Positions 23,119 through 34,259 of a DNA stretch of 64,000 nucleotides are shown one piece after another. The notes below the pieces were generated by a model. It saw nothing but the letters and a program-made list of their open reading frames with translations. It did not search any database and was not told where the DNA came from. The first letter of the stretch is position 1, and every line of letters begins with the position of its first letter. Source of the DNA: Cynocephalus volans (Eukaryota > Chordata > Mammalia > Dermoptera > Cynocephalidae). A program made the position numbers and the translations under genes. The stretch spans positions 180,286,071 through 180,350,070 of the forward strand of contig NC_084462.1 of the NCBI RefSeq assembly GCF_027409185.1. Reading direction: 5' to 3'.

Positions 23119-23443
23119 GTGAGTAATGAAACTCTCATCGTGGTTTGGGTGGTTTGTTTAAGGGCGCTCACTATATTATTAGAAAGGGTGAAATGTAGCT
23201 ACATAAGGCCAACTGTAACCGCTGCAAATTTGGGGCTACTATGAATCATTATATTGATTAATACATATGTGATGCTAATGAAAGATATATATGGATGTGA
23301 GAATAATTCTGGATACGTATCACAGATAGCTGTGCTATTGTTGCATGTTTGTGAATCATAGACTTTAACAAATACTATTAGTGAATTAATGAATTAATCA
23401 ATAAACAATGTAGCAATGTTCATAAGAGAAAGTGGGTCTTTCC

Positions 23444-23516
23444 TGGACCAGTGATGACAACTGCCGGCGTATGAGTTTTAGATGATGAATAATACATGTC
23501 TGGAACTCTGAGGTCT
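23444..23516 (+). ncRNA. SNORD114: C/D box snoRNA, SNORD114-like
   Basis: TGGACCAGTGATGAC at the start, internal GATGATGAATAA, and D box CTGA followed by GGTCT, so the last stem pairs are weakened. The next exon starts only 83 nt downstream, far closer than the usual 450-500 nt. Confidence 0.75.
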
Positions 23517-23599
23517 GACACAGAAGACGTATGTATAGGCAAGGAACAACGGAAACCTGGCTCGTGTTTTAATCTTCTGCTCTGCTCTGTACGCCACAG

Positions 23600-23683
23600 A
23601 ATGGAAGCTCTCAAGATGACTCCGGCCTTTCTCTATGGTCTCCAGCCTGCTGGTTGCATCTTCGTTAGAGTCTGGAGGCCAGT
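23600..23683 (+). ncRNA. MEG8-like exon, left partner of a close pair
   Basis: The acceptor is TGTACGCCACAG and the donor GTGAGTAATAG. Only about 35 nt separate it from a second exon-like body, too little for a normal intron. Confidence 0.6.
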
Positions 23684-23718
23684 GTGAGTAATAGTCAAAG
23701 TTCTTATCTCATTCAAGG

Positions 23719-23788
23719 TGAGTTAAGTGTTCTTCCACCGTCACAAGCTCTGTGGTTGTCTCTATATATTAAGAGCACAGAGATTAGA
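23719..23788 (+). pseudogene. partial exon copy next to 23600-23683
   Basis: GTGAGTTAAGTGTTCTTCC then TCACAAGCTCTGTGGTTGTC and donor GTGAGTAATC form the 3' two thirds of an exon without its own acceptor. It looks like the scar of an unequal exchange that removed an intron and its snoRNA. Confidence 0.6.
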
Positions 23789-24119
23789 GTGAGTAATCAT
23801 TAAAGTTCTTTTTCTGGTTTCAGCATTTGTTTTTAAGATTTTTTGCCGCATTGTTACAAAGTGCCAAATATAATTAAAGAACACACTGTATCCCAGTGAT
23901 AAAGGAAATGTATGAAACATTATATCAATTAATGCATGTATGAATAACAGGATAATAAGTGAAAGTGATATATTGATGTGAGAATAATTTTATATATAGA
24001 TTAGGATATAAAGGCTCTTCTTGAGTTTTTGTGAATGAAAAATTTTAAAATTATTATTTTGTGTTTTAATGGATTGATCAATAAACAAGTGTAGGTGACA
24101 ATATACAGAGTGCCAGTCC

Positions 24120-24188
24120 TAGATCAGTGATGACACGGGTGGCTTATGAGTCATATACAATGAATACGTGTCTGGAACTCTGAGATTC
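24120..24188 (+). ncRNA. SNORD114: C/D box snoRNA, SNORD114-like, weak stem
   Basis: The C box GTGATGA and D box CTGA are intact and the core GTGGCTTATGAGTCATA is 114-type. The terminal stem is poor (TAGATC with GATTCG). Processing efficiency is doubtful. Confidence 0.6.
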
Positions 24189-24352
24189 GTTGTGAAAGAA
24201 ATGTAATTTATTTCCTCTGATTGAAGTGATTCTATCAACGAATGTCAGGAATAACAAGGATCTTGGTTTTGATGTCTGTACTCATGCATTTTCATTCTAT
24301 GCAGAGAATGTCAATGTTTTAAAAATCATTTTCTCTGATTTGTATTCTTCAG

Positions 24353-24439
24353 AATGGACCCACTTGAGCTGATTTGCAAATTCTTCCTTTGTTGCAAGCT
24401 CTTTCGTTGCACCTGTGCGTTAGGAGCCTGGAGAACAAG
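24353..24439 (+). ncRNA. MEG8-like exon
   Basis: The acceptor is TGTATTCTTCAG and the donor GTGAGTAATAG. The 3' part GGAGCCTGGAGAACAAG equals that of the exon at 16456. Confidence 0.62.
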
Positions 24440-24755
24440 GTGAGTAATAGCCAAAGTTATTGTTGTGTTGTTTGTTTAAGGGTATTCATTGTTTTGTTAA
24501 AAAGTGTAAAATATAATCAAAGATGGTGAACTGCAGCCTAGTGACAAACACAGGATTCATTAGAAGTGCTATATTGATTAGTGTATATATAAAATTATTA
24601 AGGGTAATTAATCAAAGAGATATGTTGAAGTGAGAATGGTTCTAGACACATGTTAGGAATATCAAGCCTCTTGGATCCTTATGAATCATAGAGTCTGAAA
24701 ATTATAATCATTGAATTAATGAATTAATCAATAAATAATCTGGAAATGAACAAAT

Positions 24756-24825
24756 GACCGGCGATGATAACTGCCAGTGTAGGAGTCACAGATGATGAAT
24801 AATAGGTCTGGAACTCTGAGTTCCA
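24756..24825 (+). pseudogene. SNORD114-like copy, C box shifted
   Basis: GACCGGCGATGATAACTG contains no clean RTGATGA, and the end is CTGAGTTCCA. Spacing to both neighbours is 0.6-0.7 kb, shorter than the normal unit. Confidence 0.5.
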
Positions 24826-25106
24826 ACACAAAAGGAATCTGGTCTTTCTTTTCATATTCTTTCATTCTATTATCATAATTGAGTCAATGAAAGAATTAAT
24901 GAACAAACATATAAGTAAATCAGGATAAGATGGGTGAAGTGATTTTGATTTATTATAAGAAAATAGTTATTTAAAAATATTTCTGTAAAGAAAATATTGC
25001 CATAAATTTATAAATACCTGAATGACTGTAAATGGATGGAAGAATATATGAATCAATGGAGAGAATGTCTCGGTTTGTTTTATCATCTGCTCTGCTCTGT
25101 CCTCAG

Positions 25107-25163
25107 AGTGCACATGGTCGTGCTGGTTTAAGGATTCCTCCAAGGTCTTCCCTAGAGACCAAC
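25107..25163 (+). ncRNA. MEG8-like exon, shortened
   Basis: The acceptor is CTCTGTCCTCAG and the donor GTGAGTAGCAG. It is 57 nt, with the GGTTGC segment missing. Confidence 0.55.
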
Positions 25164-25453
25164 GTGAGTAGCAGTCAAAGATCTTGTTTTGCTTTGAGTT
25201 ATTCCAAGAAGGCCATCTATGCTGATGTTTATTATCAGATGATTTGAAATATTATGTTGATTAATCATGTAGGAATCAATATCCCATGACTGAAACACTG
25301 AGTTCAGTTAATGAAAGGGATTTAGACTCTATGGAAATGACAGAATAGCTATTGAAGATCTTATTCTTGTTTTTGGTGGTTTATGTGTATTTCTTTATTA
25401 ATGATTTAATTAATAAATGTGTAGATAAATATGAAGGCAAAGAAGCCTCCTCC

Positions 25454-25528
25454 TGGACCATTGATGACGACTGGTGCTGAATATAGCTTTATACGGTGAA
25501 TATGACGTGTCTAAAACTCTGAGGTTCA
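25454..25528 (+). ncRNA. SNORD114: C/D box snoRNA, SNORD114-like
   Basis: The C box is TTGATGA (first base T rather than A or G), the D box CTGA is intact, and the stem TGGACC/GGTTCA has one mismatch. It is probably still foldable but weaker than consensus. Confidence 0.62.
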
Positions 25529-25996
25529 ACCCAAATGGGATCTAGTCCATTCACTTATTTAAAGTCCCACTGCAGATCGATATCAGAAGTATACGAGGAT
25601 CTTGTCCGTGCTCTTGTGTTCATAAATAAAAATATTATTATAAAATTATAAATGGCAGAATAGAAAAATAAGTGTATGATCGAATAAAAATGAAGAGGGT
25701 AGCAGCATTGTTCATTGCTGAAATATGTATTATTCATTAGAATGAATAATAAATGAACCAAGTATATAACATTTTTCACTAAAGGTGATATAGGCAATAA
25801 CAAGAAATATTAAGTTATTTCCCTGAGTCAGTTACAAGTTTGAAGTTCATTTTATAAGTAGAAAAATAAGTAAATATTTATTTTATTAAAAATTAAAAAG
25901 TACCTAAATGACCAGGTACATGAAGGGTAGAAATTATGGGCCCCTGGAGAGAATGTCTCAGTGTTTTCATCATGCTCTTTGCACGGTACTCTTCAG

Positions 25997-26069
25997 AATG
26001 GATTTACCGAGCTGATTCAAGCATTCTGCATGATTAAGATTCTTACAATACCTCTTTGTTCAGAAAGAG
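25997..26069 (+). ncRNA. MEG8-like exon, donor degraded
   Basis: The acceptor is GTACTCTTCAG. The expected donor reads GTGAATCTG, with G-to-A at position +5 relative to the others. Confidence 0.42.
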
Positions 26070-26413
26070 GTGAATCTGCAGATAGACAATATTCTTGTCT
26101 TAGTTGCAGTCACTTGTTTGAAGGTATTCATGGCAATACTAAAAAGTATTGAACAAAATAATATCCATGTCCCAATAGTATATATGATGTGAAATATTAT
26201 GTCGGTTAATCAATAATGTGCAACATTGACATCAATTAATGAAAAAGATGTAGCATATATGGGAAACAATTCTATTGATAGATGTTAGGGATATTCAGGG
26301 ATTTCATTTTTGCATTTTTCTGACTCAAGCATGTTTTATTATTTTCAGTAAATTAGTGATTTAGTCTTCACAAATGTAGAAGCAAATGAAGGAAAGTGAG
26401 CCCGTGAGTACAC

Positions 26414-26492
26414 ATGGACAAATGGTTACGACTGGTGGTTTCTGAGTCACGGGCTATGTATGAATAACACATGTGTGCAACTCTGAGCTCCA
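26414..26492 (+). pseudogene. SNORD114-like copy without C box
   Basis: TGGACAAATGGTTACGAC has no TGATGA. The end is CTGAGCTCCA. The outline (GGTGG ... GAGTCACGGG ... TGAATAACAC) remains. Confidence 0.5.
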
Positions 26493-26989
26493 GCCCAAAG
26501 CGTAATTAGCCTATTCCTTCTGATTGAAGGGCTACCACAGAAAAGTGTTTGGGATACACAAAGATCATGCTCTTATTTTGGATATATAGATTTAGATTTA
26601 TTATTATTAGTGAATGGAATTTAGAGCCCTTAATCAAATAGAAAGTAAATATGTAAAAAAGAAGAGGGTAAAGCATTGTCCAACTATGAACATAGTGTGG
26701 TGAGACATACTACTAATACAAATAGAGAAAACTTGCATCCATTAAGAAAAAAATTAGATCAACTTAGGATCACATATGCACTGATGCATTCGAGTCCATC
26801 ATGTTGTTCTAAACTAGCTCCACGCTTGGAAATATTCATTTTGTTAAGAGAAAAAATACATACATTATGAAAAACTATTAAGCAACTGAATGATAAGTAA
26901 ATAAAGTGTGGGAAGCAAGAACCGTGGAAGATCATGTCTCTGTTTTATTTATTTATTTTTTTATCTCCTCTGCTCTGCTTTGTTGACAG

Positions 26990-27065
26990 GATGGATGTGC
27001 TCCGGAAGCATTCCTCTGCGGTCACTAGCTCCATGAATGTGTCTGTTAGCAGGATAGAGACCCAT
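26990..27065 (+). ncRNA. MEG8-like exon
   Basis: The acceptor TTTGTTGACAG has a long upstream T/TATT tract, and the donor is GTGAGTAATAG. Confidence 0.6.
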
Positions 27066-27383
27066 GTGAGTAATAGTCACAGTTCCTCCCTTGGTTTAGG
27101 TGGTTTGCTTAAGCATATTCAACGTACTACCAAAAAAGCATATAATATAACCAAAGACGGCCAATTGTATGGTAGTCATAAATATGGGTGTGATATGAAG
27201 CATTCTATTGCATATATGAAAAACTGAGGATAATTCATGAAACACATGTGTAATTATAATATACAGATGAGGAGTACCAAGGCACTTGTAGGGTTTTCTT
27301 GTGAACCATAGGTTTTAAAATTATTGTTAGTGAATCAGTAAGTTAAACAACGGACAATGAATGGAGAAAAAGGGGACCAATCC

Positions 27384-27454
27384 TGGATCGATGATGACAT
27401 CTGGTGGCGTACGAGTCACAGACGATGAATACGTGGCTTGAACTCTGAGGTCCG
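27384..27454 (+). ncRNA. SNORD114: C/D box snoRNA, SNORD114-like (GGATCG clade)
   Basis: It opens the tight series of five copies. The C box ATGATGA, the C'-like ACGATGA and the D box CTGA are intact. It lies 318 nt after the upstream donor and 488 nt before the next acceptor. Confidence 0.92.
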
Positions 27455-27942
27455 TCCCCAAAACAGATCTGATCCATCCCCTCTGTTTCAAAGGATCCTT
27501 CTAGATAAAAGTCAGAAATATAGAATGAATTTGTTTATGGTCTTTGTGTTCATGAATTTTCAGTCTACTTTTATTGGATCAATGTGAGAATCAAAAAACA
27601 AATGTAAAAATAAAGATAAATAAGGTTAAGCATTGTTCAATTGTAAAAATATGTGGTGAGGCAAGAAACACTATTAATATACACGTATTGAAATTGGTGA
27701 AGTGCAGAGAAATCGTACATACTCGTTACCTATTTGGCTAATGATTATATAAATTATAGACCGTTTCCAAGTACTGGGTTAGTGACAAGTCCAAAATTGC
27801 TCATTTCCTTCAGAGAAAATACAATAAAAATACTCCAAGTAATGCTTGCCTAAATGACTGACTGAATGAAAGGAGAGAAGCAAGGATCAATATTGAGAAT
27901 GTCTCAATTTTGTTATCATCTTCTCTGCTCTATGCTCCTCAG

Positions 27943-28023
27943 AATGAGCGACTTGTGCTGATTTAAGAATTCTTGTATGGTCATGTGCTGTGTTGCGTCA
28001 TGGTTGGGAGCCTGCAGACCCAT
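27943..28023 (+). ncRNA. MEG8-like exon, 81 nt
   Basis: The acceptor is CTATGCTCCTCAG and the donor GTGAGTAGTAG. It is the first of four successive exons of exactly 81 nt. Confidence 0.7.
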
Positions 28024-28357
28024 GTGAGTAGTAGCCAACGCTCTGGTCTTCATTTGGGTGGTTTGTTTATGAGTAGTCGATGAATTATAAAAAAGTTTAT
28101 AATAAAAAATGACCAATGCATCCCACTGATAGATGTGGGAGTGGCATAAAATATCCTATTGATAATGCATGTATAAAAATCTGAGAATAATTAATGAAAC
28201 AAATGTATAAATGTTAGAATGATTCTGTGCACAGATTAGGAATATTAAGGCTGTTCTTGGGTTTTGTGAGTCATAGGTTTAGAAATTATTATTAGTGAAT
28301 TAATGAAATTAATCAGTGGACAGGGTAAAAATGAATAGAGAAAAAGGGGACCAATCC

Positions 28358-28428
28358 TGGATCGATGATGACCGCTGGTGGCGTATGAGTCACAGACGAT
28401 GAATACGTGGCTTGAACTCTGAGGTCCA
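28358..28428 (+). ncRNA. SNORD114: C/D box snoRNA, SNORD114-like (GGATCG clade)
   Basis: It differs from 27384 by only a few bases (ACCGCTGG after the C box, GGTCCA end). It is in the intron between the exons at 27943 and 28931. Confidence 0.92.
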
Positions 28429-28930
28429 TCCCCGAACAGATCTGACCCATTCCCTCTGTTTCAAATGATTCTTATAGACAGATGTCAGGAGTATAGAATG
28501 GATTTGTTTATGGTCTTTGTGTTCATGAATTTTCACTCCATTTTATAATTGGATCAATGTGAGAATCAAAAAATAAATATAAAAATAAATAAAGATGAAT
28601 AAGGTTAAACATTGTTCAATTATAAAAGTGTATGGTGAGGCTACGATAGTAGTAGCACATATTAAAAACAGTGAAGTCCAAAAAGAAATAAGTAGCACAC
28701 GTCTGTCACCTCTTTGGGTAGTGATGGTATAGACTGTGTAAATTATATCAAATATTCAAGTTCTGGGTCAGAGGCCAGTTTGATATTGTTTATTTTCTTA
28801 AGAGAAAGTGAAATAAATATACTCCAAGTAATGATTGCCTAAATCATTAACTAATTATAGATGAAAAGCAAGAATCAATAGTACGAATGTCTCAATTTTG
28901 TATTCGTCTTCTCTGCTCTGTACTCCTCAG

Positions 28931-29011
28931 AATGGATGACTTGTAGTGATCTGAAGATTTCTCCAGGGTCACGACTCTGTTTCCGTCGTGGTTGGGAGCA
29001 CGCAGACCCAT
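28931..29011 (+). ncRNA. MEG8-like exon, 81 nt
   Basis: The acceptor is TGTACTCCTCAG and the donor GTGAGTAATAG. One frame is open through this exon alone, but the same frame is stopped in both neighbours. Confidence 0.7.
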
Positions 29012-29365
29012 GTGAGTAATAGTCGACGTTCTGGTCGTGTTTTAGGTGGTTGGTTTTAGAGGACTCAATATATCATAAAAAGGTGTATAATAGGGTCAGA
29101 TATGGCCAACTCTGTCCCCGTGATGGATATGGGAGTTATATTGATAACCATCACTAAGTGTTCTATTGATAACACATGTATGGAAATCTGAGGATAATTA
29201 ATGTAATAGATAAATCTGTGTTAGAATGATTCTATATACAGGTTTAGGAATATCAAGGTTGTTCTTGGGGTTTTGTGAATCATAGGGTTTAAAATTATTG
29301 CTTGTGACTTAATGAATTAAACAACAGACAAGGTAGAAATGAATGGAGAAAAAGAGGACCAATCC

Positions 29366-29436
29366 TGGATCGATGATGACATCTGGTGGCGTACGAGTCA
29401 CAGACGATGAATACGTGGCTAGAACTCTGAGGTCCA
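29366..29436 (+). ncRNA. SNORD114: C/D box snoRNA, SNORD114-like (GGATCG clade)
   Basis: All boxes are intact. The segment before the D box is GTGGCTAGAA instead of GTGGCTTGAA, a one-base change in the candidate guide. Confidence 0.92.
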
Positions 29437-29936
29437 TCACAAAAAATCTCTAGTCCATTGCCTCATTCAAACGATCCTATAGACGGATGTCAGGAATGTA
29501 CAATGTACTTTACTTGTTTTTCTTCTTTGCCTTTCCGTATTTTCATTCTATATTTATAGTTGGTCAATGTGAGAATTGATAAACAAATATGAAAATAAAT
29601 CACAATGTCTAAATTTAAGCATTGTCCAATTATAAAAATATGTGGCAAGGCAAGAAATATTATTGATATATATTGAAACAGTAAAAACCAAAGAGAAATA
29701 AATGATACATGCCTGGACCTCTTTGGGTAATGATGGTTTAGACAGGACAGGTTAGAGACCAGGCTCAAGTTCTAAATCAGTGGCAAGTTCAATATTGCTC
29801 GCCTTCTTACTAGAAAACGAAATAAATAGACTTGAAACAATGCTTGCCTAAATGACTAACTAAATGAAGGTGAAAAGCAAGGGACAGTAGTGCGAATGTC
29901 TCAATTTTGTTATCATCTCTGTTCTGTACTCCTCAG

Positions 29937-30017
29937 AATGGACGACTTGTGGTGATTAAAGGATTTCTCCATGGTCACGTCTCTCCTTGCATCATGGTTG
30001 GGAGCATGCAGACCAGT
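29937..30017 (+). ncRNA. MEG8-like exon, 81 nt
   Basis: The acceptor is TGTACTCCTCAG and the donor GTGAGTAATAG. GACTTGTGGTGATTAAAGG puts a stop early in the frame that is open in the previous exon. Confidence 0.7.
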
Positions 30018-30303
30018 GTGAGTAATAGTCAAAGTTCTTGTTTTGCTTTGGGTAGTTTGTTTAAGAGGATTCAGTGTACTATAAAAAAGTCCATAATATA
30101 ATCAAAGATGGCCAACTATACCCCAGTGAGAGATATGGGAGTGATATAGGTAGAACAATGATAAAATGTTTCTGTATACAGTCTATGAACATCAAGGCTG
30201 TTCCTGGAATTTTGTGAATCATAGGGTTTAAAATTATTGAGTGAAATAATGAATTAACCAACAGACAAGGTAGAAATTAATGGAAGAAAAAGATAATCAA
30301 TCC

Positions 30304-30374
30304 TGGATCGATGATGACATCTGGTGGCGTATGAGTCATATACGATGAATACGTGGCTTGAATTCTGAGGTCCA
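30304..30374 (+). ncRNA. SNORD114: C/D box snoRNA, SNORD114-like (GGATCG clade)
   Basis: The boxes are intact and the C'-like box is ATACGATGAA. It is identical to 27384 over most of its length. Confidence 0.92.
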
Positions 30375-30865
30375 TCACAAAAACATCTAGCTCGTTCTCT
30401 GTGTTTGAAATGATCCTGTAGACGGATGTCAGGAACATAGAATGTATTTGTTTTTGGTCTTTGTGTTTAGATATTTTCATTCTACTTTTGTAAGTGGTCA
30501 GTGTGAGAGCTGATAAACAAGTGTAGTAAAGGTGAATAAATTTAAGCATTATCCAGTTTTTAAAATACATGGCTAGTCAAGAAACCCTATGAATATATAA
30601 TGAAAGGGTGAAGTCCAAAGATTAATGAATGGTACCTGCCTGTGATCTCTTTGGCTAATTATAGGCAGTATAAATTAAAGAAGATAATCAAGTTTTTGTT
30701 CAGTGGCAAGTTCAATATTGTTAATTTTCTTAATAGAAAATGAGGAACAAATAGACTTCAAATAATGATTGCTTAAATGACTGACTAAATCAAAGTGAAA
30801 AGCAAAGATTAATGTTGAGAATGTCCCAATTTTTTTTATCATCTTCTCTGCTCTGCACTCCTCAG

Positions 30866-30946
30866 GATCGACCACTTGTGGTGATTAAAGGATTTCTCTA
30901 TGGCCACGTGCTCTGCTTGTGTCAGGATTGGGAACATGCACCCAAT
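30866..30946 (+). ncRNA. MEG8-like exon, 81 nt
   Basis: The acceptor is TGCACTCCTCAG, followed by GATCGACCAC instead of AATGGAC. The donor is GTGAGTAATAG. Confidence 0.7.
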
Positions 30947-31262
30947 GTGAGTAATAGTCAACGTTCTTGTCTAGATATAGGTGGTTTGTTTAAAAGGACA
31001 TAATGTATCATAAAAATGCATAATATATCAAAGATGGCCAGCTGTATCCCAGAGATGAATATGACTGTGATATGAGGTATTTTATTAATATTGCTATATG
31101 AAAAAATGAGGGTCTATCAATGTTAGACTGATTCTGAATACAAATTAGGAATATGAAGGCTGTTCTTGGGGTTCAATCATAGAGCTTACAATTATCACTA
31201 GTGAATTAATGATTCAATCAACAGAGAAGGTAGAAATGACTGGAAAATAAGAGTACCAAACC

Positions 31263-31333
31263 CGGATCGATGATGATGGCTGGTGGCGTATGAGTCATGG
31301 ACGATGAATACGTGGCTTGAATTCTGAGGTCCA
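31263..31333 (+). ncRNA. SNORD114: C/D box snoRNA, SNORD114-like (GGATCG clade)
   Basis: The last close member of the tight series. It begins CGGATC with GGTCCA, losing the outermost pair, while C box and D box are consensus. Confidence 0.9.
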
Positions 31334-31804
31334 TCCCAAGACAAATCTAGCCCATTATCTGAAGTGATCCTATATATAGATGTCAGGAATATACCATGTG
31401 TTTGTTTTCAATCTCTGTGTTTGCATATTTTCATTCTATTTTTATAATTGGTTAATGTGACAATCATTGAACAAATATAGAAATAAATAAAGATGAATAA
31501 GGTTAAGCATTGTCCAATTATAAAAACATGGTGAGGCAAGAAACACTATTAATATATACCAAAATGGTGAAGTCCAAAGAGAAATAAATGATACATGTCT
31601 GTCACCTCTTTGGTATAGTTATAGACAGCGCTCAAATTTTTGGTCAGTTTCAAGATTGAACACTTTTATTTTCTTAACAGAAAAAGAAATAAGTATATTC
31701 CAGGTAACAATTAGTCTTAACAACTAATTGAAATCTAAAAACTTAGGCTTAATATTGAGGATACCTCAATTTTGTTATCATCTTCTCTTATCTGTACTCC
31801 TCAG

Positions 31805-31891
31805 AATGGACATGCCTGTGCTGATTTTAGGATTCCTCCCTGGTTGTGAGGTCTGTTTGCAACACGTGTAGGAAGGCACATGCAGAGCAGC
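31805..31891 (+). ncRNA. MEG8-like exon
   Basis: The acceptor is TGTACTCCTCAG and the donor GTGAGTAATGG. At 87 nt it breaks the run of 81-nt exons. Confidence 0.65.
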
Positions 31892-32208
31892 GTGAGTAAT
31901 GGTCCAAGTTCTTGCCTTTCTTTGGGTGGTTTGTTTAAGAGTATTTAATGTATTATAAAAAGTGTGTAATAGACTCATAATGGCCAACTGTCTGCCATGG
32001 AGGGAGTATTACATTGATAATGCATTTATGAAAAACTGAGGATAATTGACATAACAGACATATTAATGTTAGAATGATTCCATATACAGATTAGGAATAT
32101 CAGGTCTGTTCTTGGATTTTTGTGAATAAGAGAATCTAAAATTATTAATGAATTAATGAATTAATCAATAGACAATTAGAGATGAATGGAGAATAAGAAG
32201 ACCAATCC

Positions 32209-32279
32209 TGGATCAATGATGACATCTGGTGGTGTGTGAGTCATAGATGATGAAAACGTGGCTTGAACTCTGAGGTCTG
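32209..32279 (+). ncRNA. SNORD114: C/D box snoRNA, SNORD114-like
   Basis: TGGATCAATGATGAC ... GGTGGTGTGTGAGTCATAG ... CTGAGGTCTG. The boxes are intact, and the 3' stem GGTCTG weakens two outer pairs. It is a diverged relative of the GGATCG clade, sharing AACGTGGCTTGAA. Confidence 0.82.
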
Positions 32280-32760
32280 TCACAGAAGGTAACTAGTCTG
32301 TTTCCCCTGTTTGAAATGATCCTAGAGGCAGACGTCAGGGGTATAGAATGAATTGGTTTCAGTCTTTGTGTTTATCCATTTTCATTCTATTTTTATAATT
32401 GGATCAATGTGAGAATCAATAAACAAATATATAAATAAATAAAGATAAATAAGTTAAGCATTGTTCAAGTGTAAAAATATGTAGTGAAGACAGAAACACT
32501 ATTAATGTATATTGAAATGGTGAATTCCAAAGAGAAGTCTCATATTCCCACAATCTCTTTGTCTAAAGGATGATGTAGACAGTATAAATTATAGAGAGTG
32601 TTTGATTCTGGGCAAGTTCAAATTGTTTATTTTCTTAATAGAAAGTGAAATGAATAATCTTTAGACTAGTGATTGTGTAAATGAGTAACTAAACGAAAGC
32701 TGGAAGGCGAGAATCATTGCAGAGAAGGCCTCATTTTTGTCGTCATCTTTTTTGCTCTAG

Positions 32761-32859
32761 CCCCCTCGGAATGGACATCCTCACACTGATTAAGGATTTT
32801 TTCTTGTTCGTGAGAAGACTGCATGGTTGCATCTCTGCGTTGGGAGCTTGGAGACCAGT
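32761..32859 (+). ncRNA. MEG8-like exon, acceptor shifted
   Basis: The family acceptor position has changed to CCTCGG. The nearest AG is nine bases upstream (GCTCTAG, ending at 32760), giving a 99-nt exon. The donor is GTGAGCAATC. Confidence 0.45.
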
Positions 32860-33204
32860 GTGAGCAATCATCAATTGCTTGTCTTGGCTTGGGTGGTTTG
32901 TCTAAAGGTTTCCACTGTATTAACCAAAAGTATGAAATAGAATCAAAGAATCCCATTTATAGCCTAGTGGTTAATATGGAATGAACATAAAGCATTTTAT
33001 TGATGAACGTGTATATGAAAACCTGAGGATAACAATGAAGGAGATGTAGTACTGTGAGAATGAGTCTGTGTTTACAGATTAGAGATATCAAGGCTCCTCT
33101 TGGGATTTGTGAGTTGTAGTGTTTAAAAGTTATTAACGGTGAATTAATGAATTAGTAAATAAAGAATGTAGCAATGAAGAAGAGAACCAGGATCTGGACC
33201 AATC

Positions 33205-33282
33205 CTGGATTTACAAACATATAAATAAATAATCCTTTATCAATCATGACAGTTCATCGTATGAGTCATTGACTCTGAGGTC
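33205..33282 (+). pseudogene. SNORD114-like copy, interrupted
   Basis: TCCTGGAT is followed by about 30 extra AT-rich bases before CAATCATGAC, and the C'-like region is deleted. The end CTCTGAGGTCT remains. It cannot form the usual stem plus C/D motif. Confidence 0.55.
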
Positions 33283-33762
33283 TGTCACAAAAAAAAAATA
33301 GAATTCTTCTCTTTTCAAAGTGATCCTATAGAAGAATTTCAGGAATATACAAGAACCTTTTTTCTGCTCTTTGTGATCGTGTATTTTCAATCTATTATTG
33401 TAATTGGAGCAGTGCAAGAACTGCTACACAAATATACAAATAAATAATGTTGAATAGGGTTAAACATTATCCAATTATAAAAGTATTTTGTGAGGCAAGA
33501 AAACCTATTAAAATATATTGAAAACACTGGTACCTATTAGGATATAAGGTATTTACTTCTTTGGTTAAGGGTGATATAGACAGTGATAAGTAATAACCAA
33601 TGTTCATATTTTGTGTCAGTGACATGAACAATATTGTTCATAGAATAAAATAAAATAAATGTTATTCCAAATTACGTAAATGGCAAAGTGAAAGATAAAA
33701 TGCAAAGAACAATGCAGACGTTTCAATTCTTTTTATCTTCTCCTGTGCTCTGTACTCCTAAG

Positions 33763-33846
33763 AATGAATACGCTCGAGCTTACATGAGCATTTCTGTGGT
33801 CAGAAGACCTGTGGTGCACCTCTGCGTTATGGGCATGAAGATCAGT
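33763..33846 (+). ncRNA. MEG8-like exon
   Basis: The acceptor is TGTACTCCTAAG (AAG instead of CAG) and the donor GTGAGTAATAG. Confidence 0.52.
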
Positions 33847-34187
33847 GTGAGTAATAGACAAAGTTCTCCTCTTGGTGTCAGTGTTTTTTAAAAAGGCGTT
33901 CATGTTATTATTAAGAAGTATGAAATATATTCATTGAAGGTGAACTGTGGCCCAATCATAAAAATGGCATGAATATAAAGTATTATGTTGATTAATGCAT
34001 ATAAACAACAGTGAGGTTAATTAATGAAAGAGACATATTGCTGCTAGTAATATTGTATAGACAGATATTAAAGATATTCAAAGATATTGCTCTTAAGTTT
34101 TGTGGTAATTATTTTGTTATTATTAGTGAACCGATGAATTAATCAATAAAAACATGTAGATGCGAATTTAGAAAATAAGGGCCAAGC

Positions 34188-34259
34188 CTGAGCCCATGAG
34201 GTCTAGTGGCGTATGAGTTGTGGACGATGAATACTACGTCTCTGGCTATCTGAGGTCCA
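34188..34259 (+). pseudogene. SNORD114-like copy without C box
   Basis: TGAGCCCATGAGGTCTAG has lost the TGATGA. The rest, from GTGGCGTATGAGTTGTGG to CTGAGGTCCA, is well kept, so C-box loss is recent relative to other relics. Confidence 0.55.
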
